A stretch of 64,000 bases of DNA from Nocardia yamanashiensis NBRC 100130 (lineage in GTDB: Bacteria > Actinomycetota > Actinomycetes > Mycobacteriales > Mycobacteriaceae): contig NZ_BDCD01000039.1 in the NCBI RefSeq assembly GCF_001613325.1, forward strand, positions 1 to 64,000, given 5' to 3'. Shown here piece by piece: positions 56,193-63,728 of this stretch. The notes below the pieces were generated by a model that saw only the letters and a list, made by a program, of their open reading frames with translations, made no database searches and was not told the origin of the DNA. Each line of letters opens with the position of its first letter. Positions within the stretch are counted from its first letter, which is position 1. The translations under genes were made by a program, and so were the position numbers.

Positions 56193-57413
56193 ATGACCAC
56201 GGCATCCAGGTTCGTCATCGCGGGAGGTGGGCTGGCGGCCGCCAAGCTCGCGGAAGCCTTGCGCGCCAATGATTTCGACGGCACCGTCACCCTCGTCGGC
56301 GCGGAGGACCATCTGCCCTACGAGCGGCCGCCGCTGTCGAAAGAGCATCTGCTGGGCAAGAAGTCGCTGAGCGATTTCACCGTCGATCCGGCGCAGTGGT
56401 ACCGCGATCACCATATCGAGGTGCTGCCCGGGACCACGGTGACGGGATTGGATCGCAGCACCAAAACCATTGCGCTGCCGGACGGTACGACGCTGCCCTA
56501 CGACAAGCTGGCGCTGGCCACCGGTTCGCGGCCGCGCAAACTGCCGGTGCCGGGCACCGATGCGCAAGGGGTGTACACGCTGCGCACTATCGAGGATTCC
56601 GATGCGCTGCTGGCAATGTTCGCCACGGCGCGGCGGCTGATCGTGATCGGCGGCGGCTGGATCGGGCTGGAGGTGACCGCGGCCGCCCGTCATGCCGGGG
56701 TCGAGGTCACGGTGCTGGAAACCGAGGAGCTGCCGCTGCTGAACGTGCTCGGACCGGAGATGGGCCGGGTGTTCGCGGACCTGCACATCGCGCACGGCGT
56801 CGATTTCCGCGGCGGGTCCAAGGTCGCGGAGATCACCGTCGCCGACGGCCGCGCCACCGGGGTGCGGCTGGCCGACGACACCCGGCTGGAGGCGGACGCG
56901 GTGCTGGTGGCGGTGGGGGCGCGGCCGAATATCGAACTCGCGGTGGACGCCGGGCTGGCGACCGGGGGCGGCATCCTGGTCGACGAGAGCCTGGCCACCA
57001 GCGATCCGGATATCGTCGCCATCGGCGATGTGGCCGATCAGCAGCATCCGGTGCTGGGGCAGCGCATCCGGGTGGAGCACTGGGCCAACGCCCTCAATCA
57101 GCCGGCCGTGGCGGCGCTGACCATGCTGGGCAAACCGGCGGTGTACGACCGGCTGCCGTACTACTTCACCGATCAATACGACCTCGGGATGGAGTACACC
57201 GGCTATGTCGCGCCCAAGCAGCAGGCCCGGGTGGTGACGCGCGGCGATGTGGCCGGACGCGAGTTCGTGGCGTTCTATCTGGACGGCGGGAACCGCGTGC
57301 TGGCGGGGATGAACGTGAACGTGTGGGATGTGGGCGACCGGATCAAGGAGCTCATCCTGAGCGGACAGCCGGTGGATGCGGAACGATTGGGCGACCCGGG
57401 AACACCGCTGTAG
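56193..57413 (+). CDS. FAD-dependent NAD(P)H-ferredoxin reductase
   Basis: 406 residues; ATG 56193 with GGGAGG nine bases upstream. Ferredoxin/rubredoxin-reductase family: FAD Rossmann FVIAGGGLAAAKLAEAL, ERPPLSKEHLLG, NAD motif LIVIGGGWIGLEVTAAARHA, FAD-binding IVAIGDVADQQHP and the C-terminal reductase domain (YYFTDQYDLGMEYTGYV). It would pass NAD(P)H electrons to a ferredoxin partner, for example a P450 system, but no ferredoxin or P450 gene is adjacent. Divergent from the DsbA gene. Confidence 0.93.
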   Translation: MTTASRFVIAGGGLAAAKLAEALRANDFDGTVTLVGAEDHLPYERPPLSKEHLLGKKSLSDFTVDPAQWYRDHHIEVLPGTTVTGLDRSTKTIALPDGTTLPYDKLALATGSRPRKLPVPGTDAQGVYTLRTIEDSDALLAMFATARRLIVIGGGWIGLEVTAAARHAGVEVTVLETEELPLLNVLGPEMGRVFADLHIAHGVDFRGGSKVAEITVADGRATGVRLADDTRLEADAVLVAVGARPNIELAVDAGLATGGGILVDESLATSDPDIVAIGDVADQQHPVLGQRIRVEHWANALNQPAVAALTMLGKPAVYDRLPYYFTDQYDLGMEYTGYVAPKQQARVVTRGDVAGREFVAFYLDGGNRVLAGMNVNVWDVGDRIKELILSGQPVDAERLGDPGTPL

Positions 57414-57527
57414 CCGGGCTGTGACGAGGGTCACGCGCGCGGCTGCGAAACTACGTCGAATCCGTCGACGAGGCTCCGACCCGTCTGTGAGCGCGCCCGC
57501 CGGGTGCACCGAACCTAGGAACCCGCC

Positions 57528-57929
57528 ATGAAATTCATGCTGATCAAGACCTACGCCCCCACCGAGTTCTGCGACACCCCCATCCAGGACTGGAGCCCGG
57601 AGGACATCGCCGCGCACATCGATTTCCAGCGGGTGCTGGGCGCCGAGCTGGCCCGCTCCGGCGAACTGGTCGACGCGCAGGGCCTGGCCGGCAAGGACGA
57701 GGCCCGGATCGTGGTGTCGGACGGGCGATCCGCGCCGATCGTCACCGACGGGCCGTTCCCCGAGACCAAGGAATTCCTGGCCGGGTATTGGATCGTGGAC
57801 GTGGACAGCCCGGAGCGGGCCTACGAGATCGCCGCGCGGGCCTCGGCCGCGCCCGGTCCCGGCGGCAAGCCGATCGGGGAGCGCATCGAAGTGCGGCCGA
57901 TCATGAGCGCGCCCGCCCCCGACGCGTAA
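57528..57929 (+). CDS. YCII-related (DGPF) protein
   Basis: 133 residues, dimeric ferredoxin-like fold. Starts MKFMLIKTYAPTEFCDTP and includes the DGPF motif (TDGPFPETKEFLAGYWIVDV) and ERAYEIAARASAAPGPGG. Such DGPF-domain proteins are regularly encoded beside ECF42-type sigma factors; here the stop overlaps the sigma gene start (TAATG), which fits exactly. The role is probably regulatory or in the stress response steered by that sigma factor. Biochemical function unproven. Confidence 0.92.
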   Translation: MKFMLIKTYAPTEFCDTPIQDWSPEDIAAHIDFQRVLGAELARSGELVDAQGLAGKDEARIVVSDGRSAPIVTDGPFPETKEFLAGYWIVDVDSPERAYEIAARASAAPGPGGKPIGERIEVRPIMSAPAPDA

Positions 57930-59179
57930 TGCCGCTCTCCTACGAAACCGAGGACCTGCTACGGGAACTCGCGCCGCAGGTCCTCGGCGTGCTGGTGCGG
58001 CGGTATGGGGATTTCGACAGCGCCGAGGACGCGGTGCAGGAGGCATTGCTGGCCGCCGCCACGCAGTGGCCGGCCGACGGGATGCCGGAGAATCCGCGCG
58101 GCTGGCTTATCCAGGTGGCGGTGCGGCGGATGGTCGACACCGTGCGGGCGGAGATCGCGCGGCGCAATCGCGAAGCGGCGGACGCGGTCCGGGAGGTGCG
58201 GACCGCGCCGGGCGTCGGGGTGCCCGGGGACGAGCCGGGGCTGGACGACACCCTGGAGCTGTTCTTCCTGTGCTGTCATCCGGCGCTGTCGCCCGCGAGC
58301 GCCATCGCGTTGACGTTGCGGGCGGTGGGCGGGCTCACCACCGGTGAGATCGCGAATGCCTTCCTGCTGCCGGAAGCAACCATGGCGCAGCGCATTACGC
58401 GCGCCAAGAAGCGGATCGCGGGGCTGGAGCGGCCGTTCGGGACGCCGTCCTCCAATGGCGATGGCGGGGACTGGAATTCGCGACTGGCTCCGGTGCTGCA
58501 CGTGCTGTATCTGATGTTCACCGAAGGCCATACTTCGAGCGGCGGCGCGGAACTGCGGCGGGCGGATCTGTCGGCCGAGGCGATCCGGCTGGCGCGCATC
58601 CTGTTCGCCGCGCTGCCCGAGGATCCGGAGGTCACCGGATTGCTGGCGCTGCTGCTGCTCAACGATGCGCGGCGGGCCGCGCGGACGGGGGCGCACGGGG
58701 AGCTGATTCCCCTGGAGGAGCAGGATCGCGGCCTGTGGGACCGGACCATGATCATCGAAGGGGTGCGGCTGGCCACCGCGTCGGTCTCGCACGGGCTCAT
58801 CGGGCCGTATCAGATCCAGGCCGCCATCGCGGTGCTGCACGCACAGGCGCTGCGGCCGGAGGACACCGATTGGCCGCGAATCCTGTTGCTGTACAACGCC
58901 TTGGAACGGCAGTCGGCCAATCCGATGGTCACGCTGAACCGGGCGGTGGCCACGGCCATGGTGCACGGTCCGCAGGCCGGACTGGACCTCACCGACACCC
59001 TGAGCGAGGCGCTGGCGGGCAATCATCGGCTGGATGCGGTGCGCGGGCACCTGTTCGAGATGTCGGGCGATCACGAGGAAGCCATCGCCGCCTATGCCGC
59101 CGCCGCCCGCCGCACCACCTCGGTTCCCGAGCGCGATTACCTCACCTTGCGCGCGGCCCGGCTGCGGTCCGCGTCCTGA
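57929..59179 (+). CDS. ECF RNA polymerase sigma factor, long-C-terminus (ECF42-like)
   Basis: 416 residues, twice the usual ECF length. sigma-2 region ~8-75 (DFDSAEDAVQEALLAAATQW, NPRGWLIQVAVRRMVD), sigma-4 ~110-165 (LTTGEIANAFLLPEATMAQR, ITRAKKRI), then a SnoaL-free TPR-like helical C-terminus to the end (VLHVLYLMFTEGHTSSGGAE, VTLNRAVATAMVHGPQAGLD). This long C-terminal domain replaces an anti-sigma factor in the ECF42 group and is needed for activity. Start ATG 57929 overlaps the YCII gene; the frame is open further upstream but unsupported. Ends seven bases from convergent amaP-like gene. Confidence 0.94.
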   Translation: MPLSYETEDLLRELAPQVLGVLVRRYGDFDSAEDAVQEALLAAATQWPADGMPENPRGWLIQVAVRRMVDTVRAEIARRNREAADAVREVRTAPGVGVPGDEPGLDDTLELFFLCCHPALSPASAIALTLRAVGGLTTGEIANAFLLPEATMAQRITRAKKRIAGLERPFGTPSSNGDGGDWNSRLAPVLHVLYLMFTEGHTSSGGAELRRADLSAEAIRLARILFAALPEDPEVTGLLALLLLNDARRAARTGAHGELIPLEEQDRGLWDRTMIIEGVRLATASVSHGLIGPYQIQAAIAVLHAQALRPEDTDWPRILLLYNALERQSANPMVTLNRAVATAMVHGPQAGLDLTDTLSEALAGNHRLDAVRGHLFEMSGDHEEAIAAYAAAARRTTSVPERDYLTLRAARLRSAS

Positions 59180-59186
59180 CCGCCGG

Positions 59187-59756
59187 TCACCGCACCCGGG
59201 CGCGGTCGCCGGTCAGGCGCAGTTCCATGGTCACCGGAATCACGCCCACTTCCAGGGCTTCCCGCAGCCGCGGCACCGCTTCGCCGAGGATGCGGCGGCG
59301 CAGTTCGGTGAGGTCGGCGTCGGGTTCGACGGTGACGATGAGGTGCAGTTCCGGGGCGCGTCCCGGACCCGACAACCAGGCCGCCGCGGAGTCCACCCGG
59401 TCGAAGGATTCGATATCCGCGGCCACCGCCGCGGCCGCCGTCTTGGACGACAGCACCGTGCTGCCGGCCGAATTCTCGTCCGCGAGTTGCCATTCCACGG
59501 CACTGGGCAGGCGGAACAGCTGCGCGCTCAGCCAGCGCAGGCACAGCAGACCCAGCACCACCGCGGCGGCGATGGTCGCGTAGAACACCCAGCGCGGCGG
59601 GGGTGCGTCCCCGGGCGTCAGGGCGGCCGAGCGGTCCACCCAGCTCAGCCAGCCGCGCTGCGCCGCCATCACATAGCCGCCCGCCGCGAGCAGCAGCAGG
59701 CCGAGCACCGCCAGCAGGGTGCGATTGAGGCGCGCCGGGCGATTCACGGTGATCAT
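59187..59756 (-). CDS. alkaline-shock-response membrane anchor protein (AmaP-like)
   Basis: 189 residues; last gene of the Asp23 operon. Two TM helices at ~12-32 and ~58-76 are followed by a cytoplasmic domain (~90-189; STVLSSKTAAAAVAADIESF, ELHLIVTVEPDADLTELRRR). AmaP-type proteins anchor Asp23 to the membrane in Firmicutes; the position and topology match, though sequence identity to AmaP is low by eye. ATG 59756 overlaps the preceding gene by four bases. Confidence 0.85.
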   Translation of the reverse strand: MITVNRPARLNRTLLAVLGLLLLAAGGYVMAAQRGWLSWVDRSAALTPGDAPPPRWVFYATIAAAVVLGLLCLRWLSAQLFRLPSAVEWQLADENSAGSTVLSSKTAAAAVAADIESFDRVDSAAAWLSGPGRAPELHLIVTVEPDADLTELRRRILGEAVPRLREALEVGVIPVTMELRLTGDRARVR

Positions 59757-60289
59757 TTCGAACTCCTTCGGGCCGGCCGCACCCGGGTGCGCACCGCGGG
59801 GGCGGTATCCATGCCGATGCGCTCGAACGCTGCGGTCACGGCCCGGTGCACGGTATCGGGCAGCTCCCGCACATCGGTCCGGTCGGACGCGGCGGACACG
59901 CTGACGGCTTTGCCGCGCAACTTGATTCGCGCCGCGCTCACGCCCGGGACCGCGTCGGCCGAGCGGCGCAGCGCCGAACGCAGGCTGCGGCGGTCGATCC
60001 CGGCGTCATCGCCGTCCAGGGGACGCAGCGGCACCACCACGGCGCGGCCGGGCAGCACCGCCGCGACCAGCAGCGCCAGCCCGAGCAGCGCGACCGCCGC
60101 GCCCACGCCGAACACCAGCGGATCACCCCATTCGGTGCCGTGCAGACGTGCCGCGAGGCTGTCGTAGGACACGAATTCCCGGTTCCCCGAGAGTCTCTGG
60201 GCGAGCGATACGATCACCGCCACGCACAGCGCGACCAGCGCCAGCGCTACCACCGTGGCGACGCCCGCGCGCCGCGACCGCCGGATCAC
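59753..60289 (-). CDS. DUF6286-like membrane protein of the Asp23 operon
   Basis: 178 residues. TM helices at ~9-28 and ~58-80, with a short extracytoplasmic loop between (FVSYDSLAARLHGTEWGD), then a cytoplasmic ~90-residue domain (VVVPLRPLDGDDAGIDRRSL, GVSAARIKLRGKAVSVSAAS). This family occurs only beside Asp23/Gls24 genes in actinobacteria. Both ends overlap neighbours by four bases (ATGA), a sign of tight co-translation. Likely a membrane partner of Asp23-domain proteins; molecular role unknown. Confidence 0.85.
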   Translation of the reverse strand: MIRRSRRAGVATVVALALVALCVAVIVSLAQRLSGNREFVSYDSLAARLHGTEWGDPLVFGVGAAVALLGLALLVAAVLPGRAVVVPLRPLDGDDAGIDRRSLRSALRRSADAVPGVSAARIKLRGKAVSVSAASDRTDVRELPDTVHRAVTAAFERIGMDTAPAVRTRVRPARRSSK

Positions 60290-60645
60290 AGCACCCTCCG
60301 GCGCGGCGATTCCGTTGCGGGCGAGGTTGATTCGAGTGCGGGTGCAGCGGATTCGAGCTCCATGGCGGTGACAGCGATATCCACGCCGGTCACCGTCAGG
60401 CCGGTCAGCTCACCCACCCGTTCGATCAGATGCGTCCGGCACGATTCGGTCACCCGCGCCACCGGCAGCGGATACCGGACCGGGAGCCGCAGCCGCAGCG
60501 CGGCCGTATCGGCGGTGACCTCGGCGTCCGCGGTCACTCGCGGCCGCACCCCATCCACCTCGGCGGCGGCGCGCGCCGCGATCCGGCGCACCGCCCGCGC
60601 GCTGACGGTGGTGACGCCGGGCAGTTCCAGCGCCGGGGCGGTCAT
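60286..60645 (-). CDS. Asp23/Gls24-domain protein, short form
   Basis: 119 residues. Starts MTAPALELPGVTTVSARAVR; the Asp23 fold is seen in RIAARAAAEVDGVRPRVTAD, LPVRYPLPVARVTESCRTHL and IERVGELTGLTVTGVDIAV. Compared with the 162-residue paralogue upstream it lacks the N-terminal extension. Overlaps both neighbours by four bases. One of four Asp23-domain proteins in this operon, which presumably co-assemble. Confidence 0.88.
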   Translation of the reverse strand: MTAPALELPGVTTVSARAVRRIAARAAAEVDGVRPRVTADAEVTADTAALRLRLPVRYPLPVARVTESCRTHLIERVGELTGLTVTGVDIAVTAMELESAAPALESTSPATESPRRRVL

Positions 60646-60830
60646 CGCCGGCTCCGGTCCTGTACCGACCGCAGCAGCCCGGCCAGGTCGACCGCGCCGT
60701 CGAGCCAGCGGCCGACCAGCAGGCCCAGCCCGGCGAACACCAATACGACGGCGAAGGCGCCGAATCCGCCGAAGGCCATGGCGAATCCGAGCGCGAGTCC
60801 GGTACCCAGGCAGATCGTTGTGGCGTTCAT
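60642..60830 (-). CDS. small DUF2273-like membrane protein
   Basis: 62 residues, two TM helices (TTICLGTGLALGFAMAFGGF and FAVVLVFAGLGLLVGRWLDG) and a short charged tail (LLRSVQDRSRR). DUF2273 proteins sit with Asp23 and AmaP in many Gram-positive genomes. ATG 60830 is 27 bases downstream of the upstream Asp23 gene. Confidence 0.85.
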   Translation of the reverse strand: MNATTICLGTGLALGFAMAFGGFGAFAVVLVFAGLGLLVGRWLDGAVDLAGLLRSVQDRSRR

Positions 60831-60857
60831 CTGCGACTCCTCGGCTGAATGGGACGG

Positions 60858-61346
60858 CTATTGCACGCGATTGGCGGCGGGCTCGGCGGCGTCGTCGTCC
60901 TCGGGGATGTAGACGTCGTTGATATTGATATTGACCTCGACGACCTCGAGCGCGGTCATCTGCTCGATGGCATTGATGACATTGCGGCGCACTGCCTTCG
61001 CCAATTCCGCTATGGCCACGCCGTATTCGACGACCAGTTCCAGATCGACGGCGGCCTGCTTCTCGCCCACCTCGACCGAAACGCCCTGCCCCACACTGGC
61101 CGAAGCGCCCGGAATGCGGTCGCGGATCGCGCCGAACGCCCGGGCCGCGCCGCCACCGAGCGCGTGCACGCCGCGCACCTCGCGGGCGGCCAGGCCGGCG
61201 ATCTTCTGCACCACGATGTCGGCGATCGTGGTGGTGCCCTGATCGGTGACCAGGGCGCTGGAGTTCGCCGCACCATTGCGGGATTCGGCGTCCGGGGTGG
61301 CGGCGGCGGTCTTGCCGGTCGACTTCTCGGTACTGGTTCCGGTCAT
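60858..61346 (-). CDS. Asp23/Gls24 family envelope stress protein
   Basis: 162 residues from ATG 61346 with AGGAGG close upstream; an in-frame extension to 61430 has no ribosome site. Charged Ala/Thr-rich N-terminus (STEKSTGKTAAATPDAESRN), then the Asp23 domain: TTTIADIVVQKIAGLAAREV, VGEKQAAVDLELVVEYGVAI, INAIEQMTALEVVEVNININ, DVYIPEDDD. The last motif (VNININDVYIP) is the classic Asp23 ending, so this is the founding member of the group here. Probably anchored at the membrane by AmaP/DUF2273 partners. Confidence 0.95.
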   Translation of the reverse strand: MTGTSTEKSTGKTAAATPDAESRNGAANSSALVTDQGTTTIADIVVQKIAGLAAREVRGVHALGGGAARAFGAIRDRIPGASASVGQGVSVEVGEKQAAVDLELVVEYGVAIAELAKAVRRNVINAIEQMTALEVVEVNININDVYIPEDDDAAEPAANRVQ

Positions 61347-61439
61347 GCCATCCTCCTGATTTCGTTGTCCTACAGGGAATCGATGCCTGTCTTCCTTCGA
61401 CACGGCGAGCGGGAAATCCTCACGCCGCATCCACGTGAT

Positions 61440-61757
61440 CTAGGTAACCGAATCGTCGCCGAGCGCGGCGGCTTCGAGTTCGGTGACGACCAGGCGCACC
61501 GTCACGTTCGCCCATTCGGTGCCATGCAGCCGGGCCCTGACCGCCCCGGTGAGCTGATCCAGCATCGGCCGCAATGGCAATCTGCCTGCCACCAAACGGA
61601 TTTCGACGGCCGCCGGGTCCAGATCCACCGCGTAGGCCCGGCCGCCCCGGGGCAGCCGGGCGACGGCTCCGAGCCCGAACGGCGTTGCCGCGCGCAAACC
61701 CTCCACCTCCTCGATCGCATCCAGTACGGCTTCGATCAGTTCCGCTTTCGCGGTCAC
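61440..61757 (-). CDS. small alkaline-shock operon protein
   Basis: 105 residues. GTG 61757 overlaps the upstream Asp23 gene stop (GTGA). Sequence: TAKAELIEAVLDAIEEVEGL, RAYAVDLDPAAVEIRLVAGR, VRARLHGTEWANVTVRLVV. It has a strand-helix pattern but no clear Asp23 signature. It is conserved with Asp23 operons in actinobacteria as a short partner protein. Function unknown; a component of the same complex is likely. Confidence 0.75.
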   Translation of the reverse strand: MTAKAELIEAVLDAIEEVEGLRAATPFGLGAVARLPRGGRAYAVDLDPAAVEIRLVAGRLPLRPMLDQLTGAVRARLHGTEWANVTVRLVVTELEAAALGDDSVT

Positions 61758-62134
61758 AGCGCCCCCGGTTCGATATCGAGCACGGTCACCGACACCTCGC
61801 CGACGGTGACCCCGGTCTGTTCCAGCACGGCGTCCAGCACGGCCCGCTGGACGGCGGCCCCCACCACGGCGGCCCGGCAGTCGCCGCCCAGGGACACGTC
61901 CACCTGCACGGCGATCCGGCCCGCGCCCGTGCGGCCCACCCGGACACCTTGGCTCCCGGCCGATTCCGCCGCGCCCAGCAGCTGTTTCCCGGCCCGCGAC
62001 CAGCCGCTCAGCAGCCCGCGCAGGCCGGGTTCGAGCCGGGTGACGCCCGGTACGGCCGCGGCGGCGTGCGCGGCCACCCCGGCGATCACCGCGTCCGAGA
62101 CGACGATCTCGCTGCCGGAATTCACCGCCGTCAC
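61754..62134 (-). CDS. Asp23/Gls24-domain protein, third copy
   Basis: 126 residues. VVSDAVIAGVAAHAAAAVPG then VTRL, RTGAGRIAVQVDVSLGGDCR, LEQTGVTVGEVSVTVLDIEP show the Asp23 fold. ATG 62134 overlaps the anti-sigma/Asp23 fusion by four bases, and its own stop overlaps the next gene. The several diverged Asp23 paralogues suggest a mixed assembly. Confidence 0.88.
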   Translation of the reverse strand: MTAVNSGSEIVVSDAVIAGVAAHAAAAVPGVTRLEPGLRGLLSGWSRAGKQLLGAAESAGSQGVRVGRTGAGRIAVQVDVSLGGDCRAAVVGAAVQRAVLDAVLEQTGVTVGEVSVTVLDIEPGAL

Positions 62135-62718
62135 CGCTCCCGCTCCTCGTAGACGTCGGCGATGGTGACATCGAGGCGGCCGAGCAGCAGTCCGGTGCGC
62201 GCCGCCAGCGCGGTCGCCACCCGCTGCCGCACCAGCGGCACAATGCCCTCCAGGCTGCCGCCGCGCATCCGCACCGCGAGGGCCATGCTCACCTGCACGA
62301 TGTTCTCGCCGTCGGGTCCGGTGCCGACGCTGCGCACCTTGCAGTCGCGGGCGCGCACGCCGGGCACGGTGTCGGCCGCGAAGCGCAGCACCACCGCGAC
62401 CGCCTGCTCGCTCATCGCCACGGTGCCGGGATGCTCGGTGGGCAGGATCAGGGTCTGCCCGCGCCGCAGTTCGGCGCGCACGGCGGACATGATGCGGCCG
62501 AACAGGTCCGGGGGCGCGGGATCGGGTTCGGCGATGAGTTCCTCGGTGGCGGTGCGCAGGGCGAGCAGGCTCTCGCGCGCCGCGCCGCAGTGCACGCAGC
62601 GGGCCTCGTGCGCGTCGGAGTGCCCAGCCTGCACGGCGTCCAGCCGCCGCCAGACCTGTTCCATACCGCGCCCGCAGGGCAGCCGGTAGTCCTCGTCCAC
62701 GTCGTTCGCATCGATCAT
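62131..62718 (-). CDS. zinc anti-sigma (ZAS-like) / Asp23 fusion protein
   Basis: 195 residues. ATG 62718 overlaps the sigma factor stop (ATGA). Residues ~20-75 hold an anti-sigma-like helical region with the zinc/thiol motif H-x3-C-x2-C (AHEARCVHCGAARESLLALR), as in ZAS-domain anti-sigma factors. The second half is an Asp23-like domain (MSEQAVAVVLRFAADTVPGV, NIVQVSMALAVRMRGG, VATALAARTGLLLGRLDVTI, ADVYEERER). The combination puts a redox/zinc sensor and an envelope-stress domain in one chain beside its probable target sigma factor. Regulated proteolysis is not suggested (no TM helix). Confidence 0.82.
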   Translation of the reverse strand: MIDANDVDEDYRLPCGRGMEQVWRRLDAVQAGHSDAHEARCVHCGAARESLLALRTATEELIAEPDPAPPDLFGRIMSAVRAELRRGQTLILPTEHPGTVAMSEQAVAVVLRFAADTVPGVRARDCKVRSVGTGPDGENIVQVSMALAVRMRGGSLEGIVPLVRQRVATALAARTGLLLGRLDVTIADVYEERER

Positions 62719-63281
62719 CGCCACGGCTTCATCTCCTCCGCCAGCTGGAGGCGAGCCCGTGCGATCCGCCCGCGTACCGCGGTGACGTTCGCGCCGACGA
62801 TCTCGCCGATCTCTTCGTAGGAGCGGCCGTGCACCTCGCGCAGCAGCCAGCACGCCCGCTGTTCCGGGGTGAGCCGCTGCAGTGCCGCCGTCAGGGCCTC
62901 CAGCTGGCCGTGCACCTGGGTCGCGTGCTCGGGATGCAGGTCCCGGCGCGGCGATGCCGTGGTGTCGGGATCGACCTCCGCCGCCGGTTGCCGCTTGCGC
63001 AGCACGTTCAGGCAGCGATTGGTGGTGGTCCGGTACAGCCAGGCGGCGAACGCGGACTCGTCCTGCAGCTGCCCCAGCCGCCGCCACGCGGTCAGGAACA
63101 CGTCCTGCACCACGTCCTCGGCCTCGGCCCGGTCGGCCAGCATCTTCGCCGACAACCGGAACATGGCGCCCTGATAGCGCAGAACTAGCTGTTCATAGCT
63201 CCGAATATCGCCATCGCGGGCCCGGCTGACCAGGGTGGCGTCGTCGAGTTCCACCTCGACTCCGGCATCGGTACCAGTCAC
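62715..63281 (-). CDS. ECF RNA polymerase sigma factor of the Asp23 operon
   Basis: 188 residues from GTG 63281, with AGGAGG about six bases upstream; an in-frame start at 63332 is weaker. sigma-2: LVSRARDGDIRSYEQLVLRY, RAEAEDVVQDVFLTAWRRLG; sigma-4: LTPEQRACWLLREVHGRSYE then EIGEIVGANVTAVRGRIARA. It belongs to the SigE/RpoE-like ECF groups that pair with ZAS anti-sigma factors. First gene of a nine-gene operon (sigma, ZAS-Asp23, Asp23, small protein, Asp23, DUF2273, Asp23, DUF6286, AmaP); it probably drives its own operon. Confidence 0.95.
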   Translation of the reverse strand: MTGTDAGVEVELDDATLVSRARDGDIRSYEQLVLRYQGAMFRLSAKMLADRAEAEDVVQDVFLTAWRRLGQLQDESAFAAWLYRTTTNRCLNVLRKRQPAAEVDPDTTASPRRDLHPEHATQVHGQLEALTAALQRLTPEQRACWLLREVHGRSYEEIGEIVGANVTAVRGRIARARLQLAEEMKPWR

Positions 63282-63449
63282 CCCGCCTCCTATCCGTTCG
63301 TGGGTTAGACCCGAGCGGACGCGAATCCTCACGCTGCATTATCTGTGATCGTTGTCTCAGAAGTAGCTGAGTGACATTCCTTGGTTCTGGGTGTCCAACT
63401 GAACGTGCTCGAAACCAACGGGCACGCATCCGACGACACGGAGGTTCCG

Positions 63450-63656
63450 ATGTCTCTGCGTGACAAGATCAGCAACCGGGCCGAGGAGCTGGGCGGCAAG
63501 GCCAAGGAGGCCGCCGGCGATTTCACCGGCGACGACGAGCTGCGGGCCGAGGGGAAGGCCGATCAGCTGGCCGCCGGCCTGAAGGACGCCGCCGCCGATG
63601 TGAAGGACGCGGTCGGCGACGCCGTCGACAAGGTGAAGAAGAAGTTCGGCAACTAG
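63450..63656 (+). CDS. CsbD-family stress protein
   Basis: 68 residues from ATG 63450, with GGAGG five bases upstream. Typical CsbD sequence: MSLRDKISNRAEELGGKAKE, AAGDFTGDDELRAEGKADQL, ending DKVKKKFGN. Small, highly charged, helical; induced by general stress in many bacteria, often in a sigma-B-type regulon. It lies divergent from the ECF sigma factor, with a 168-base shared promoter region. A hairpin with a UACG loop ends the transcript. Confidence 0.93.
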   Translation: MSLRDKISNRAEELGGKAKEAAGDFTGDDELRAEGKADQLAAGLKDAAADVKDAVGDAVDKVKKKFGN

Positions 63657-63665
63657 CCGGGATCG

Positions 63666-63693
63666 GGGCCGGGGCGCTACGGCGTCCCGGCCC
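63666..63693. terminator. UNCG-loop terminator after csbD
   Basis: GGGCCGGGGCGC (63666-63677) pairs with GCGTCCCGGCCC (63682-63693, one G-U) around a TACG tetraloop, ten bases after the csbD stop and 36 bases before the convergent AraC stop. UNCG loops are exceptionally stable. Confidence 0.75.
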
Positions 63694-63728
63694 GTTGCCG
63701 TGTGAAGGCCGCCACCCCGCAGAACCCG

